Source: Mucilaginibacter ginsenosidivorans (GTDB lineage: Bacteria; Bacteroidota; Bacteroidia; Sphingobacteriales; Sphingobacteriaceae). Taken from it: 64,000 bases of DNA. The DNA is taken from contig NZ_CP042436.1 of NCBI RefSeq assembly GCF_007971025.1, forward strand, positions 620,001 to 684,000, written 5' to 3'. Within the stretch, counting starts at the first letter, position 1. Every line of letters starts with the position of its first letter. Position numbers and translations under genes: made by a program. Below the pieces are notes generated by a model. The model saw nothing but the letters and a program-made list of their open reading frames with translations. It did not search any database and was not told the origin of the DNA. Shown here piece after piece: positions 1-9,106 of this stretch.

Positions 1-1028
1 TGCTGATCGAAATAAGAGCCCGCGAGTAAATATTGGGTTTTGTCATCACCACCGCTTACGGTTACAGTGTGGCTATTCATCGGCGCTCTTCGAAATAATT
101 CACTTTGCCAATCGGTGCCCGCACCTAAATATTGCGGATTGGCAAACTCAGGCCTTGCACCAAAGCCCCAAACCACCGCCCGGGCATCCATGAAGGTAGC
201 ATACTGCTGCAGGTTCATAGTAGGGAGTTTCTTTGGTATTTCCTGGTCACCGGCATAGAAATCGTAGCTTACTGTTGGCGCGCCGGCCTTGCCTCTTTTT
301 GTAGTGATCACAACAACTCCATTGGTGGCCTGCGAACCATATATCGCGGTCGCCGATGCATCTTTCAAAACATCTATCGATTCTATATCAGCAGGATTGA
401 TAGCATTTAACGGGTTACCGCCATTGCCAGGGTCGCTGACAGGAGGGATAATAACGCCGTCTATTACATATAATGGCGAGTTAGAACCTGTTATTGATGA
501 TATACCACGTATTTGAATAGATACTCCACCACCCGGCTGACCCGATATTTGCTGCACCACAACACCTGCAACTTTTCCTTGCAGAGCCTGATCAAAAGTA
601 GTTGGTAGCGTCTGGCGCAGATCGTCTCCCTTTATCGAACTTATAGATCCTGTAACATCTTTTCTTTTTGTTTTGGCGTAACCTGTAACTACCACCTCAT
701 TTAAGCTGGTATTTGTGAAAACTAGTTTTACATTAATACTATTATTGTTTTTAACAGGTATTTCCTGCGTCGCATAACTCAGAAAACTGAACAGCAGCAC
801 ATCAGTGGGTTTTGCGTTAATAGCATAGTCGCCGTTAACGTCACTTACTGTGGCTACCCGGGTTCCTTTTACTTTTACAGTTGCTCCTGGTACCGGGCGG
901 CCGTCGTCCGCTGCAGTTATCTTACCGGTAATACGTTGAGTCTGTGCATAACCTGAAGAACAAATAAACATTGTCAAGATTATGAGACAGAACCCGGATC
1001 TGATCTTTCGCGCTGATTGTCGTCTCAT
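1..1028 (-). CDS. SusC/RagA-family TonB-linked outer membrane receptor, N-terminal part (cut by window edge)
   Basis: The reading frame is open from an ATG at 1028 to the window edge, about 342 residues. It starts with a basic signal peptide ending near GYAQT. A carboxypeptidase-regulatory-like domain follows (about residues 35-110), then a TonB plug with the SusC signatures QALQGKVAGV, IRGISSITG, PLYVIDGV and DVLKDASATAIYG. SusC proteins form outer membrane channels that import oligosaccharides captured by a SusD partner; the SusD gene would lie to the left, outside the window. It is on the same strand as the hybrid sensor and glycosidases to its right, so it is probably the transporter of that locus. 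The beta-barrel is not visible here. Confidence 0.93.
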   Translation of the reverse strand, partial: MRRQSARKIRSGFCLIILTMFICSSGYAQTQRITGKITAADDGRPVPGATVKVKGTRVATVSDVNGDYAINAKPTDVLLFSFLSYATQEIPVKNNNSINVKLVFTNTSLNEVVVTGYAKTKRKDVTGSISSIKGDDLRQTLPTTFDQALQGKVAGVVVQQISGQPGGGVSIQIRGISSITGSNSPLYVIDGVIIPPVSDPGNGGNPLNAINPADIESIDVLKDASATAIYGSQATNGVVVITTKRGKAGAPTVSYDFYAGDQEIPKKLPTMNLQQYATFMDARAVVWGFGARPEFANPQYLGAGTDWQSELFRRAPMNSHTVTVSGGDDKTQYLLAGSYFDQ

Positions 1029-1503
1029 CTTTTAATTAATTAGGGTGGTAGTAAAAATTGGTTTCATAATTATTGGTTTAATCTTAGTTTCTATTATTGC
1101 TCTTGACGATCACGCCATAATTTCGTTGGATACTTGGTGCGTATTCTGAGAAATTATGCCCGATGAAAAGGGGCACTGAGCCTTAAAAAATCAGATAAAA
1201 ATTATTGGTTTATATGGGGTACAGGATTCAGTATACTAGCCAACTGAACATCAGGCTATTGAAACCTAGTTTCCAAAAGATGAAGCTATTGTAGCTGATG
1301 GAGAAGAAATCGCAGAGTTGATAATGATAATCGTACAAATGTTAATCAAGTCTTAACAATCTGAATATCAATTACTTAAAATAAAATACCAAGATAATAT
1401 AAGCACAAAAGAGCGAAGGTTGATAGCATAAATGATAACATGGCAGAAAAAGGGGACATATTTTCAACGCCAGCCGCTTTGGTTTGGGGTAAGTTATTAC
1501 AGG
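1029..1503. other. Intergenic region upstream of the susC-like gene
   Basis: This AT-rich stretch of 475 bases separates the end of the hybrid sensor gene from the start of the susC-like gene. It should hold the susC promoter and the binding site of the hybrid regulator. I could not find an exact TAnnTTTG element on the minus strand, and no open reading frame of note is present. Confidence 0.5.
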
Positions 1504-4500
1504 TCAGTGAGTCAGGTCACTTACGGGGGATGCATTTTTGCGGATCTCCGCAATGTATTCCGACGGTAGTAATTTGAATTCTTCTTTAAAAGTTCTTGTA
1601 AAATAGGTGGGCGAGTTAAAACCGACTTCATAAGAGACCATAGCAATCGTCATTTGACCACTGGCTAGTAGTTGTGCAGCCCGCTTCATTTTAACCGACC
1701 TGATAAATTCTAAAGGAGATTTCCCGGTCAGGGTCAATAGTTTTTTGTATAGCGACACCCGGCTCATGGCCATTTCGCGGCTCAATTCTTCAACCGATAA
1801 ACGGTCGTTCGACATGTTTTTTTCTATATAATCAACCACATTTCTCAAAAGCTTCTCATCTTCGGATGCGACCTCAACGTTTTCCAATTGAACATCCAAT
1901 TGCTTTTTATAGGTACGCTTAAATGTGTCCTGCAAAATCAAAAGGTTTTTGATTTTCGAAAGCAATATCTCAAAATTGAAGGGTTTGGTCATGTAGTCGG
2001 TAGCACCAAATCCCAGGCCTTTTACCTGGTCTTCCTCACCACTAAGTGCCGTAAGCAATATCACTGGTATATGCGATGTCCTCGAATCATTTTTTAGCTT
2101 TTTGCATAAATCGATACCATTCATTTCGGGCATGCTGATATCGCTAACTATTAATGCCGGATGAATGGCCAACGCTTTTTGCCATCCGTCCTTTCCGTTG
2201 GCCGCTTCAACAATCTGGAAATGCTCTTTCAGATTCTCTTTCAGGTAGAATCTGAAATCCTCGTTGTCTTCCACCAGCAACACAAGTGATTTTTTATTTT
2301 TTTCAAGATACGTGCCGCTGTCACGTTTTATTGCCGAAACTGTTTCGATAGCCGGAGCAGGCGCAGTGATCAACTCCGACAAGCTCAAATCCTCTGATTT
2401 TACAGGTATGCTCACAATAAAACAACTACCATTCCCGGGTTCGCTTTCTACGGTTATCTCGCCATGGTGGAGATTAACAAATTCTTTTGTTATCGACAGC
2501 CCGATTCCACTGCCCTGGTTGATCAGCGAGTCTGGAACTTCATTTTGGAAGAAGCAGTCAAATATCTTATTATGTTTCTCCTTTTCTATCCCTATTCCGG
2601 TGTCAATAATCCGAATTTCAAGCCAATTATTTTCAGGGTCATCATGATCGGCGGTTACCGTAAGGCATATGCTGACATGGCCGCCCGGCGGTGTAAATTT
2701 GAAAGCATTAGACAGCAGGTTAAAGATGATTCGTTCAATCTTATCGTAGTCAAAATTGGTAACGAGGCTATCAATATCTGTATCAAACAGGAAGCTGATA
2801 TTCTTTTTTTCGGCAAGATCGGCAAACGAATAAGAAGCATCTTTAATGAATTGGATTATGTCCCCCGGCTGCGGGCTAAGCTGTAACTCATTTACTTCCA
2901 TTTTCCGGAAATCCAACAATTGATTGACAAGATTTAGCAGGCGTTTTGCGTTACGTTTAATGAGTTCGGCTTGCGTTCTTTGATCTTTGTCGGAAGCCTG
3001 GCTGATCATTTTATCCACCGGCGCCATAATTAGCGATAACGGCGTACGGAATTCATGGCTCACGTTAGTAAGGAACTTGATCTTCATCATATCCAGTTCC
3101 TGTATCCGCTTGGCCTCTTTCCTTTCCTCTTCAATTGCGAACCGCATCTTCAGTTTTTCAATCCCCTTGCGCCTGATGAAATATAGCACGCCAAAAATAA
3201 CCAGCACATATACCAGGTAAGCAACGGGCGACTTATAAAACGGCGGCAGTACACGGATGCTGAGGGTAGCTTCCGAAACCGGGCGAACGCCCAAAGGCAT
3301 GATCGCCCTCACCTTAAAGGTATAGTCGCCCGCATCGAGATTGGTATAGGTCGCCCTGCGCGAATTGTTGTCTGCAGCAATCCATTGCTTATCGAAACCC
3401 TGCAGTTTATATTGGTAACTTACCTTTTCCGGGTTTACAAAGTTCAAGGCTGCAAATTCAATGGTAAACATATTCTCGGCGTGCCGGAGTGTTATCGACT
3501 TTGTATCAAGTATTGATTTTTCCAGAACTACATAGCCATCGAGGCTTTGTTTAGGCTGAACAGGACTGTTGAAAACCAAAAAATTGGTCAAAACGATGGC
3601 TTGGGGCCCGGAGCCAGCCCGGATATCAACCGGGTTAAATAAATTGAATCCGTTTGCCCCTCCGAAAATGAGTTCACCCTGCCTTGTTTTCATCGAAGAA
3701 TACCTGTTAAATTCACGCCCTTGCAAGCCATCGCCTTCATCAAAATTTTTAAAGCGCAGGTTAAGGTTGTCGCCATCACCGGAGACAATAATATTGCACA
3801 AGCCATTAGCTGTACTAATCCACATGTTGCCATGATTATCCTCCAGCACATCCTGCGTATTGTTGTCCGGCAACCCGTCGCTCTTATGCAGATTTCTGAA
3901 CTTTTTTGTTTTGGGATTGAAGATACTGACACCGTCGCGCGTTGTAATCCAGAATAAATGGCGCGAATCTTCAATGAGCCCGGAAATATTATTGTTTACA
4001 ACTCCGTTCGTTGGGTTACCCAGCCGGACGTAGGAAATAAACTTAGATTGGCGAGTTAAAATGTTTAGCCCATAAGCAGTTCCTATCCATATATTGCCTG
4101 CCTTATCTTCTGCAAGTTTTGAAATATAGTTTATGGTCAGCCCGCCGCCTGCTGTATAATGTTTGAACCTGCCTGATTCGGGATCGAACGAATCGAGGCC
4201 GCCGCCTATAGTTCCAATCCACAAATGGTGGGAAGAATCTTCTATGATGTCGGATATGCGGTTATCTGCAACTGATTCCGGCGAACTATTATGCTTGAAA
4301 TGCCTGAACGTGTGTCCGTCAAAGCAGTCCATGCCACCAAAGTAGGTGCCAATCCACAATCTTTTTTTATGGTCTATGCAAAGGCTGACAACGACGTTAT
4401 TCGACAAGCTGTTAGGGTCAGCAGGATTGTTGACGAAGCTTTTATAAGTGCCGGCTTTGCGATCATAGTAAATCAATCCGCTACCATTTGTCCCGATCCA

Positions 4501-5655
4501 TAAATTACCAAGATCGTCTTCCACAAACCGGTTAACATCATCGTAAGGAAGGCTGCGGGGATCCGAAGCAAAATGTTTAATCAGTGGAAATTTAATAATA
4601 TCGGGATGATAATAACTTATGCCCTTCTTATAAGTGCCGATCCAAACAATGCCGTCGCTCGCTTTATAAAGGCATGTTATACTGTTTTGGGCCAGGCTTT
4701 TGGAATCGCCTTCCCGGGTTAAAAGACTTTGTACTTTAAAATTATTTTTGTCGATAATGTTTATTCCGCCATGGTCAGTACCGATCCAAATAAGGTTTTT
4801 ATTATCCTGTAACACTCCCATCACAATGTCCGAGGACAGGTGCCCGCCGGCCGAGGCGCTGGTGATATTTTTTATAGTCCCTTTTTTTACATCGTAATAA
4901 AACACACCGTTTGGGCTCCCCTCTTCGAACACCCACAAATCACCGTCATGGTCAGCAAACACATGGTAATTGGCGTTACCCCTCGGGCGCAACTTGTTAA
5001 GGGCATATACGCGGTTAGTAACCACACAGGTATTCTCATCTATATTATCAAGCACACCATTTTGGTAAGCCACCCACAGGCTACCTCCGGGACTTTCAGC
5101 AACGCCCGTTATTTTATCCGAATACAAAGATTTATTGTCTTTTGCGTTGTGCCTCAGGTGTATAGCCTTTTGACCCCCTGGCCTGTATTTATAAATACCA
5201 TAAGAATCATCTACGAACCAAAAGTTTCCCCATCTATCCTTTTTTATATCCCAGACATTTTTGTCAGGGATACCTATATCGTTTAGCTGCTTCTCGGCAT
5301 CGTGTTCAAACCGGTCTTCTGCAGGGTTATAAACATTAAACCCCGCCATTGTTGCGATCCAAAGCTTTCCTGACGGCCCTTCGAATATCCCGGTTATATC
5401 ATCATCGCTGAGCCCTGTGGTATCGTTCGAGCGTTTGAATACCTTAAATGTATAGCCATCATACCGGTTTAGGCCCGACCCAGTCCCGATCCACATAAAG
5501 CCTTTACTGTCTTTATAAAAGCAGTTAATACCGTTGTTAGAAAGCCCATCTGCTATATTTAGTCGTGAAAACTGGTAATGGATATTCTGTGCATACAATA
5601 CGCCGACAGCCAGAAAGCAATAGAAAACAATTAGGGAAAATTTTCTAAACATCAC
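1504..5655 (-). CDS. Hybrid two-component system sensor/regulator (HTCS) of a polysaccharide utilisation locus
   Basis: The 1383-residue protein has a signal peptide (1-22) and a long periplasmic part with repeated beta-propeller blades of the type D..G.(L/I)WIGT. A Y_Y_Y domain (about 715-785) and one membrane span (about 805-825) come next. The cytoplasmic part has HisKA with His867 in SHEFRTPL, a HATPase with the GIGIEKEK and GSGIGL motifs, a receiver with Asp1172 in SDISMPEMNG, and a C-terminal AraC helix-turn-helix (about 1270-1375). HTCS proteins sense an oligosaccharide in the periplasm and activate the cognate susC/susD and enzyme genes. The neighbouring susC-like gene and glycosidases are the likely targets. 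All catalytic residues appear present. Confidence 0.96.
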   Translation of the reverse strand: MMFRKFSLIVFYCFLAVGVLYAQNIHYQFSRLNIADGLSNNGINCFYKDSKGFMWIGTGSGLNRYDGYTFKVFKRSNDTTGLSDDDITGIFEGPSGKLWIATMAGFNVYNPAEDRFEHDAEKQLNDIGIPDKNVWDIKKDRWGNFWFVDDSYGIYKYRPGGQKAIHLRHNAKDNKSLYSDKITGVAESPGGSLWVAYQNGVLDNIDENTCVVTNRVYALNKLRPRGNANYHVFADHDGDLWVFEEGSPNGVFYYDVKKGTIKNITSASAGGHLSSDIVMGVLQDNKNLIWIGTDHGGINIIDKNNFKVQSLLTREGDSKSLAQNSITCLYKASDGIVWIGTYKKGISYYHPDIIKFPLIKHFASDPRSLPYDDVNRFVEDDLGNLWIGTNGSGLIYYDRKAGTYKSFVNNPADPNSLSNNVVVSLCIDHKKRLWIGTYFGGMDCFDGHTFRHFKHNSSPESVADNRISDIIEDSSHHLWIGTIGGGLDSFDPESGRFKHYTAGGGLTINYISKLAEDKAGNIWIGTAYGLNILTRQSKFISYVRLGNPTNGVVNNNISGLIEDSRHLFWITTRDGVSIFNPKTKKFRNLHKSDGLPDNNTQDVLEDNHGNMWISTANGLCNIIVSGDGDNLNLRFKNFDEGDGLQGREFNRYSSMKTRQGELIFGGANGFNLFNPVDIRAGSGPQAIVLTNFLVFNSPVQPKQSLDGYVVLEKSILDTKSITLRHAENMFTIEFAALNFVNPEKVSYQYKLQGFDKQWIAADNNSRRATYTNLDAGDYTFKVRAIMPLGVRPVSEATLSIRVLPPFYKSPVAYLVYVLVIFGVLYFIRRKGIEKLKMRFAIEEERKEAKRIQELDMMKIKFLTNVSHEFRTPLSLIMAPVDKMISQASDKDQRTQAELIKRNAKRLLNLVNQLLDFRKMEVNELQLSPQPGDIIQFIKDASYSFADLAEKKNISFLFDTDIDSLVTNFDYDKIERIIFNLLSNAFKFTPPGGHVSICLTVTADHDDPENNWLEIRIIDTGIGIEKEKHNKIFDCFFQNEVPDSLINQGSGIGLSITKEFVNLHHGEITVESEPGNGSCFIVSIPVKSEDLSLSELITAPAPAIETVSAIKRDSGTYLEKNKKSLVLLVEDNEDFRFYLKENLKEHFQIVEAANGKDGWQKALAIHPALIVSDISMPEMNGIDLCKKLKNDSRTSHIPVILLTALSGEEDQVKGLGFGATDYMTKPFNFEILLSKIKNLLILQDTFKRTYKKQLDVQLENVEVASEDEKLLRNVVDYIEKNMSNDRLSVEELSREMAMSRVSLYKKLLTLTGKSPLEFIRSVKMKRAAQLLASGQMTIAMVSYEVGFNSPTYFTRTFKEEFKLLPSEYIAEIRKNASPVSDLTH

Positions 5656-5762
5656 ACTAACCTCAAATCATTCAAAACCTAATGATTAACTAATTTAAAC
5701 ATAAATGTAGATAATATCACCGGCAACTTTTGAACGTGTGCCATCAATTGCCGGCCCGGTTA

Positions 5763-6992
5763 TCAATTTGTTCCACAAATAAGCGAATCCAGGGCCTGTT
5801 TATCAAATACTGTGTTTGTCTGCCTGTTAAAAACACCGAAGGAGTTATTGCCAAGACGGCCTTCGTCCCAATAAAAAGGTACTAAGCCATCTGCTTTAGC
5901 CTGTTTTACAAAATACTTAAGATAATGGGCGCGTGCGTTCAAATGACGATTTAAAGCATCTCCAACCAGCGATGAACGTCTGATCGCTCCAAATTCTCCA
6001 ATAATAACAGGGACTCCTTCATCAATAAATTTGGCTTTTATGTCTTTAGCTGCCCGGTCTATTTCAGATTCTTCGCCCCAGGTAGCATTGTGGGCAATAT
6101 CAGCCGACGAGTGATACCCAAGTCCCCAATAATAAAATTGATTTCCCCATTTCTCATCCTGGGTCATCAGTGCAAATTGGTATGGTGTATAGGAATGTAC
6201 CTCTAACATTAACCTGTTTTTGGCCTGGTCTTCCGGCATTTTCGTCATCAGGTGCAGGGTCTTATCAAAATCAGTCGACGGACCCTGGATCACCAGCGTC
6301 CGATACGCGTTCTTACCCCCAGTCGAACGAACAGCATCGATAAATGTTTGATGGTATGAAAGCAGGACATCCATTTGAACAGGACTGGCTACCGCCGGCT
6401 CATTGGCGCTTGCAAAAATTAAATGCTCATCAAAATCGCGCAGGTAAGTAGCTATTTGTTCCCAGTATGCTTTTTGTTTTGCATTCACTGCTGCTTTTTT
6501 TTCAGGCGTGCAGTTATTCTCGAGCCAGCCGCCATCCCAATGGATATTGAGAATAACGTACATGTCATTATCAATACAATATTTAACTACCTCCTTCACG
6601 CGGTTTAACCAGGCAGCTTTTATTTTCGCGGTAGACTGATTTGCATATTGGTCCCACGAGCAGGGTATCCGTACTGCATTAAAGCCGCTTTTTTTTATTT
6701 CTTTAATAAGGGCGTCTGTAACTTTTGGGTTTCCCCAGGCTGTCTCACCGCCTGTCGCTTCCAGCGTATTTCCGATATTCCAGCCTATAGTCATTCTTGC
6801 TGCAAGTTGGGCAGCAGTACTATTCATTCCAACAGTATCAGGCTTTGCAGGCAAAACGTTATAGTTTGGATAACCTTTACCTGCAGAGATAGACGACCTG
6901 TGAACCGCCAACGCTGTTCTTTTGTGACAAGACGCGAAAGCAATAAACAGCAGCAAATGAATCCCGAAATTCAGGTTCCCTTTTATTTTCAT
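5763..6992 (-). CDS. Glycoside hydrolase family 5 lipoprotein, endo-beta-glucanase-like
   Basis: The 409-residue protein has a lipoprotein signal with the acceptor Cys22 (IAFASC), so it is probably anchored in a membrane, likely the outer one. The GH5 TIM barrel begins with the GWNIGNTLEA motif (70-79). The acid/base is Glu198 in SANEP and the nucleophile Glu333 in IIGEFG; His266 in EVHSYTP also fits the family. GH5 enzymes cleave beta-1,4 backbones of glucans, xyloglucans or mannans with retention. The GWNxGNTL opening recalls subfamily GH5_4, but I cannot assign the subfamily with confidence. It lies between the hybrid sensor and a terminator that ends the GH2-GH97 operon, so it probably has its own promoter. 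Confidence 0.9.
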   Translation of the reverse strand: MKIKGNLNFGIHLLLFIAFASCHKRTALAVHRSSISAGKGYPNYNVLPAKPDTVGMNSTAAQLAARMTIGWNIGNTLEATGGETAWGNPKVTDALIKEIKKSGFNAVRIPCSWDQYANQSTAKIKAAWLNRVKEVVKYCIDNDMYVILNIHWDGGWLENNCTPEKKAAVNAKQKAYWEQIATYLRDFDEHLIFASANEPAVASPVQMDVLLSYHQTFIDAVRSTGGKNAYRTLVIQGPSTDFDKTLHLMTKMPEDQAKNRLMLEVHSYTPYQFALMTQDEKWGNQFYYWGLGYHSSADIAHNATWGEESEIDRAAKDIKAKFIDEGVPVIIGEFGAIRRSSLVGDALNRHLNARAHYLKYFVKQAKADGLVPFYWDEGRLGNNSFGVFNRQTNTVFDKQALDSLICGTN

Positions 6993-7128
6993 TAAGAATT
7001 TAAGCGTTATAATTGATTGCTGCTAAACTACCTCCGTGCAGTTTAATCGGATATATCAAATGTTTAAGATTAGGGTTACGAATGTTAAATAACCTGCTTA
7101 TAAGCTTAATCGCCTGATAATAACCCCC

Positions 7129-7161
7129 AAAAAAAGCGTTCCAGATACCGTTCCGGAACGC
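7129..7161 (-). terminator. Rho-independent terminator of the GH2-GH97 operon
   Basis: GCGTTCC (7136-7142) and GGAACGC (7155-7161) form a 7-base-pair stem. Read on the minus strand, the stem is followed by seven T (7135 down to 7129). It lies 27 bases past the GH97 stop codon. Confidence 0.7.
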
Positions 7162-7187
7162 ACATCAAGTTTAAAATACCCTGCTAC

Positions 7188-9101
7188 TTATTTTTCGCTT
7201 ATTACTCCTGCAAAGCCGCCCCTGGGCGGGCATTGAATGTGAAGTATATCTGTTTTCTTCACAATAGTGGTTTCACTTGTAACAGACTTTGCATCTTCTC
7301 CATCTTTAAATATTTGGAAAGAATAATCTGAGTTGCCTAAAAAGGAAAGACTAAGATTGAGTGTTTGCAATATATCTTTCCCATTAAGCCCGGCAACATA
7401 CCATAGTTTGCCTTTTCTTCGAGCAATAACAACCATTTGGCCAGGATAGCCGTCTATCAGTTTTGTTTCATCCCATGTTGTAGGAAATGCCATTAGAAAC
7501 TTACGCGGTGCGTCAGCTAAACCGTAATAGGCAGAGGGCCTGTCTGCAAAATGCTGTAATCCGGATTCAAATACCACAGCCAAAGCCAGCTCGTGGGCAA
7601 AGGACGTTTTATGTTCGTGCTGCGAATTGGAAAAAGTTACCGGTGTATAGTCCATAGGACCCACTATATTCCGCGTAAACGGCAAGGTCGTGTTATGTGA
7701 AGCAGCCATGTCAGTTAAGATGCCGGCGTTATTATACCACTCCGCACCGTATACAGCTTCGGTACTCATCAAATTGGGGTAAGTACGCGCCCAGCCGCGG
7801 GGTATAGTAGCTCCGTGAAAATTTACCAGCAGCTTATGTTTTGCTGCGTCTTCCAGGATATCCATATAATATTTCATCATCTCCTGCTGGTCTCCTCCGA
7901 AAAAATCGACCTTGATGCCCGATACGCCAATATCATTCAGCCATGAAAACTCCTTTTCCCTTTTCTCATGTGTTAACAGCCTGTCTGCAGGAGTCGGATC
8001 GAGCCAATCGGTACCCGAATTGTACCATAAGAGCGCTTTGATGCCTTTTTTCCTGGCATAATTTACTGCATCCTTTACAGTTCCGCCATTTGACATTACA
8101 TCCCATTCCCAGTCTATAAGTACATAGGGCCATTTCATTTTCGCTGCCAGGTCGATGTATTCTACCACCTTCTGATAGTCCTTTGAGCCGTGGTTATTTG
8201 CCCAGTACACCCAGGCCACGCTTCCAGGCTCAATCCATTTCGTGTCAGTAAAAGTAGCGGGCTCACTTACGTCGGTAACCAGTGTACTTTCTACCAGGTC
8301 AGCTAATGCGCCAACCATCATCACATGCCATGGCGATTTCCATGGCAGACTGGAAACTGCTCCTCCATTCCAGTTTTTCGTTGCAGAGGGATAAGTAACC
8401 TTATACAGATTTGTGCCTTGCTTGTAACTAAGCCTGGCCGCACAATTTTGCCGGGTTATATCTGCCTCTGAAATTAGCACCCATATCGGATGGTCATTAA
8501 CCTTATACAAAGCAGGGAATGCCCATTCACCTGCTTTTTTTTCTTCGCTTGAACCGGTATTAAGCACATAAAACTTTTCGTAAGATTTATCATAGGATTG
8601 CATCCATCTCGATGTACCCTGAGGTATTATATAACCTGTTGCTTCATCTGTAATTGACAAACTGGAATCAGAGTGATTGGGGAAAGCGTACCTGAACGCA
8701 ATCCCATCATTATAAACCCTGAAAGTGATATTAAGTGGTTGTTTTGAGGAATTTTGATAGCTAAATGTTTTTTCGGTGCCAAAATCTTCACAAAGTCTCC
8801 GCTTTCCAATGAGCATTTCATATTTGTCGTGAACCGCGACAGGCTTGCCCTCTTCAACAAGTTTGAGATTTGATACAAATTCCTGGTCGGCCCTTACAAT
8901 GCCTAATGGCGAAGCTGGCAGCGCTTCAACATAAGTTCCATTACTTTTATACAGCACTTTAAAACAAGCCTGGCCCAACCCTTTTTGGCCTGCCGGCTGC
9001 ATTTCAACAACTACCTTAATTTTTTTATTAGGGGATAAAATTTCTTGCGCATAACCCATGAGACCCAAAAAAAGGCCCAGCACTAACAAAAGATGTTTCA
9101 T
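7188..9101 (-). CDS. Glycoside hydrolase family 97, probably a retaining alpha-galactosidase-type member
   Basis: The 637-residue protein has a signal peptide (about 1-19), an N-terminal beta-sandwich, a TIM barrel and a C-terminal beta domain, which is the GH97 layout and normal length. GH97 contains inverting alpha-glucosidases (SusB) and retaining alpha-galactosidases; the latter use an Asp nucleophile after strand 4. Here Asp399 stands in GIKVDFFGG, and Glu454 in VYGAEW lies 55 residues later, the spacing I recall for the acid/base of the characterised retaining enzyme BtGal97a. I therefore favour alpha-galactosidase activity. The gene follows the GH2 gene by five bases in the same operon and is predicted to be periplasmic. 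Confidence 0.9.
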   Translation of the reverse strand: MKHLLLVLGLFLGLMGYAQEILSPNKKIKVVVEMQPAGQKGLGQACFKVLYKSNGTYVEALPASPLGIVRADQEFVSNLKLVEEGKPVAVHDKYEMLIGKRRLCEDFGTEKTFSYQNSSKQPLNITFRVYNDGIAFRYAFPNHSDSSLSITDEATGYIIPQGTSRWMQSYDKSYEKFYVLNTGSSEEKKAGEWAFPALYKVNDHPIWVLISEADITRQNCAARLSYKQGTNLYKVTYPSATKNWNGGAVSSLPWKSPWHVMMVGALADLVESTLVTDVSEPATFTDTKWIEPGSVAWVYWANNHGSKDYQKVVEYIDLAAKMKWPYVLIDWEWDVMSNGGTVKDAVNYARKKGIKALLWYNSGTDWLDPTPADRLLTHEKREKEFSWLNDIGVSGIKVDFFGGDQQEMMKYYMDILEDAAKHKLLVNFHGATIPRGWARTYPNLMSTEAVYGAEWYNNAGILTDMAASHNTTLPFTRNIVGPMDYTPVTFSNSQHEHKTSFAHELALAVVFESGLQHFADRPSAYYGLADAPRKFLMAFPTTWDETKLIDGYPGQMVVIARRKGKLWYVAGLNGKDILQTLNLSLSFLGNSDYSFQIFKDGEDAKSVTSETTIVKKTDILHIQCPPRGGFAGVISEK

Positions 9102-9106
9102 ATATT

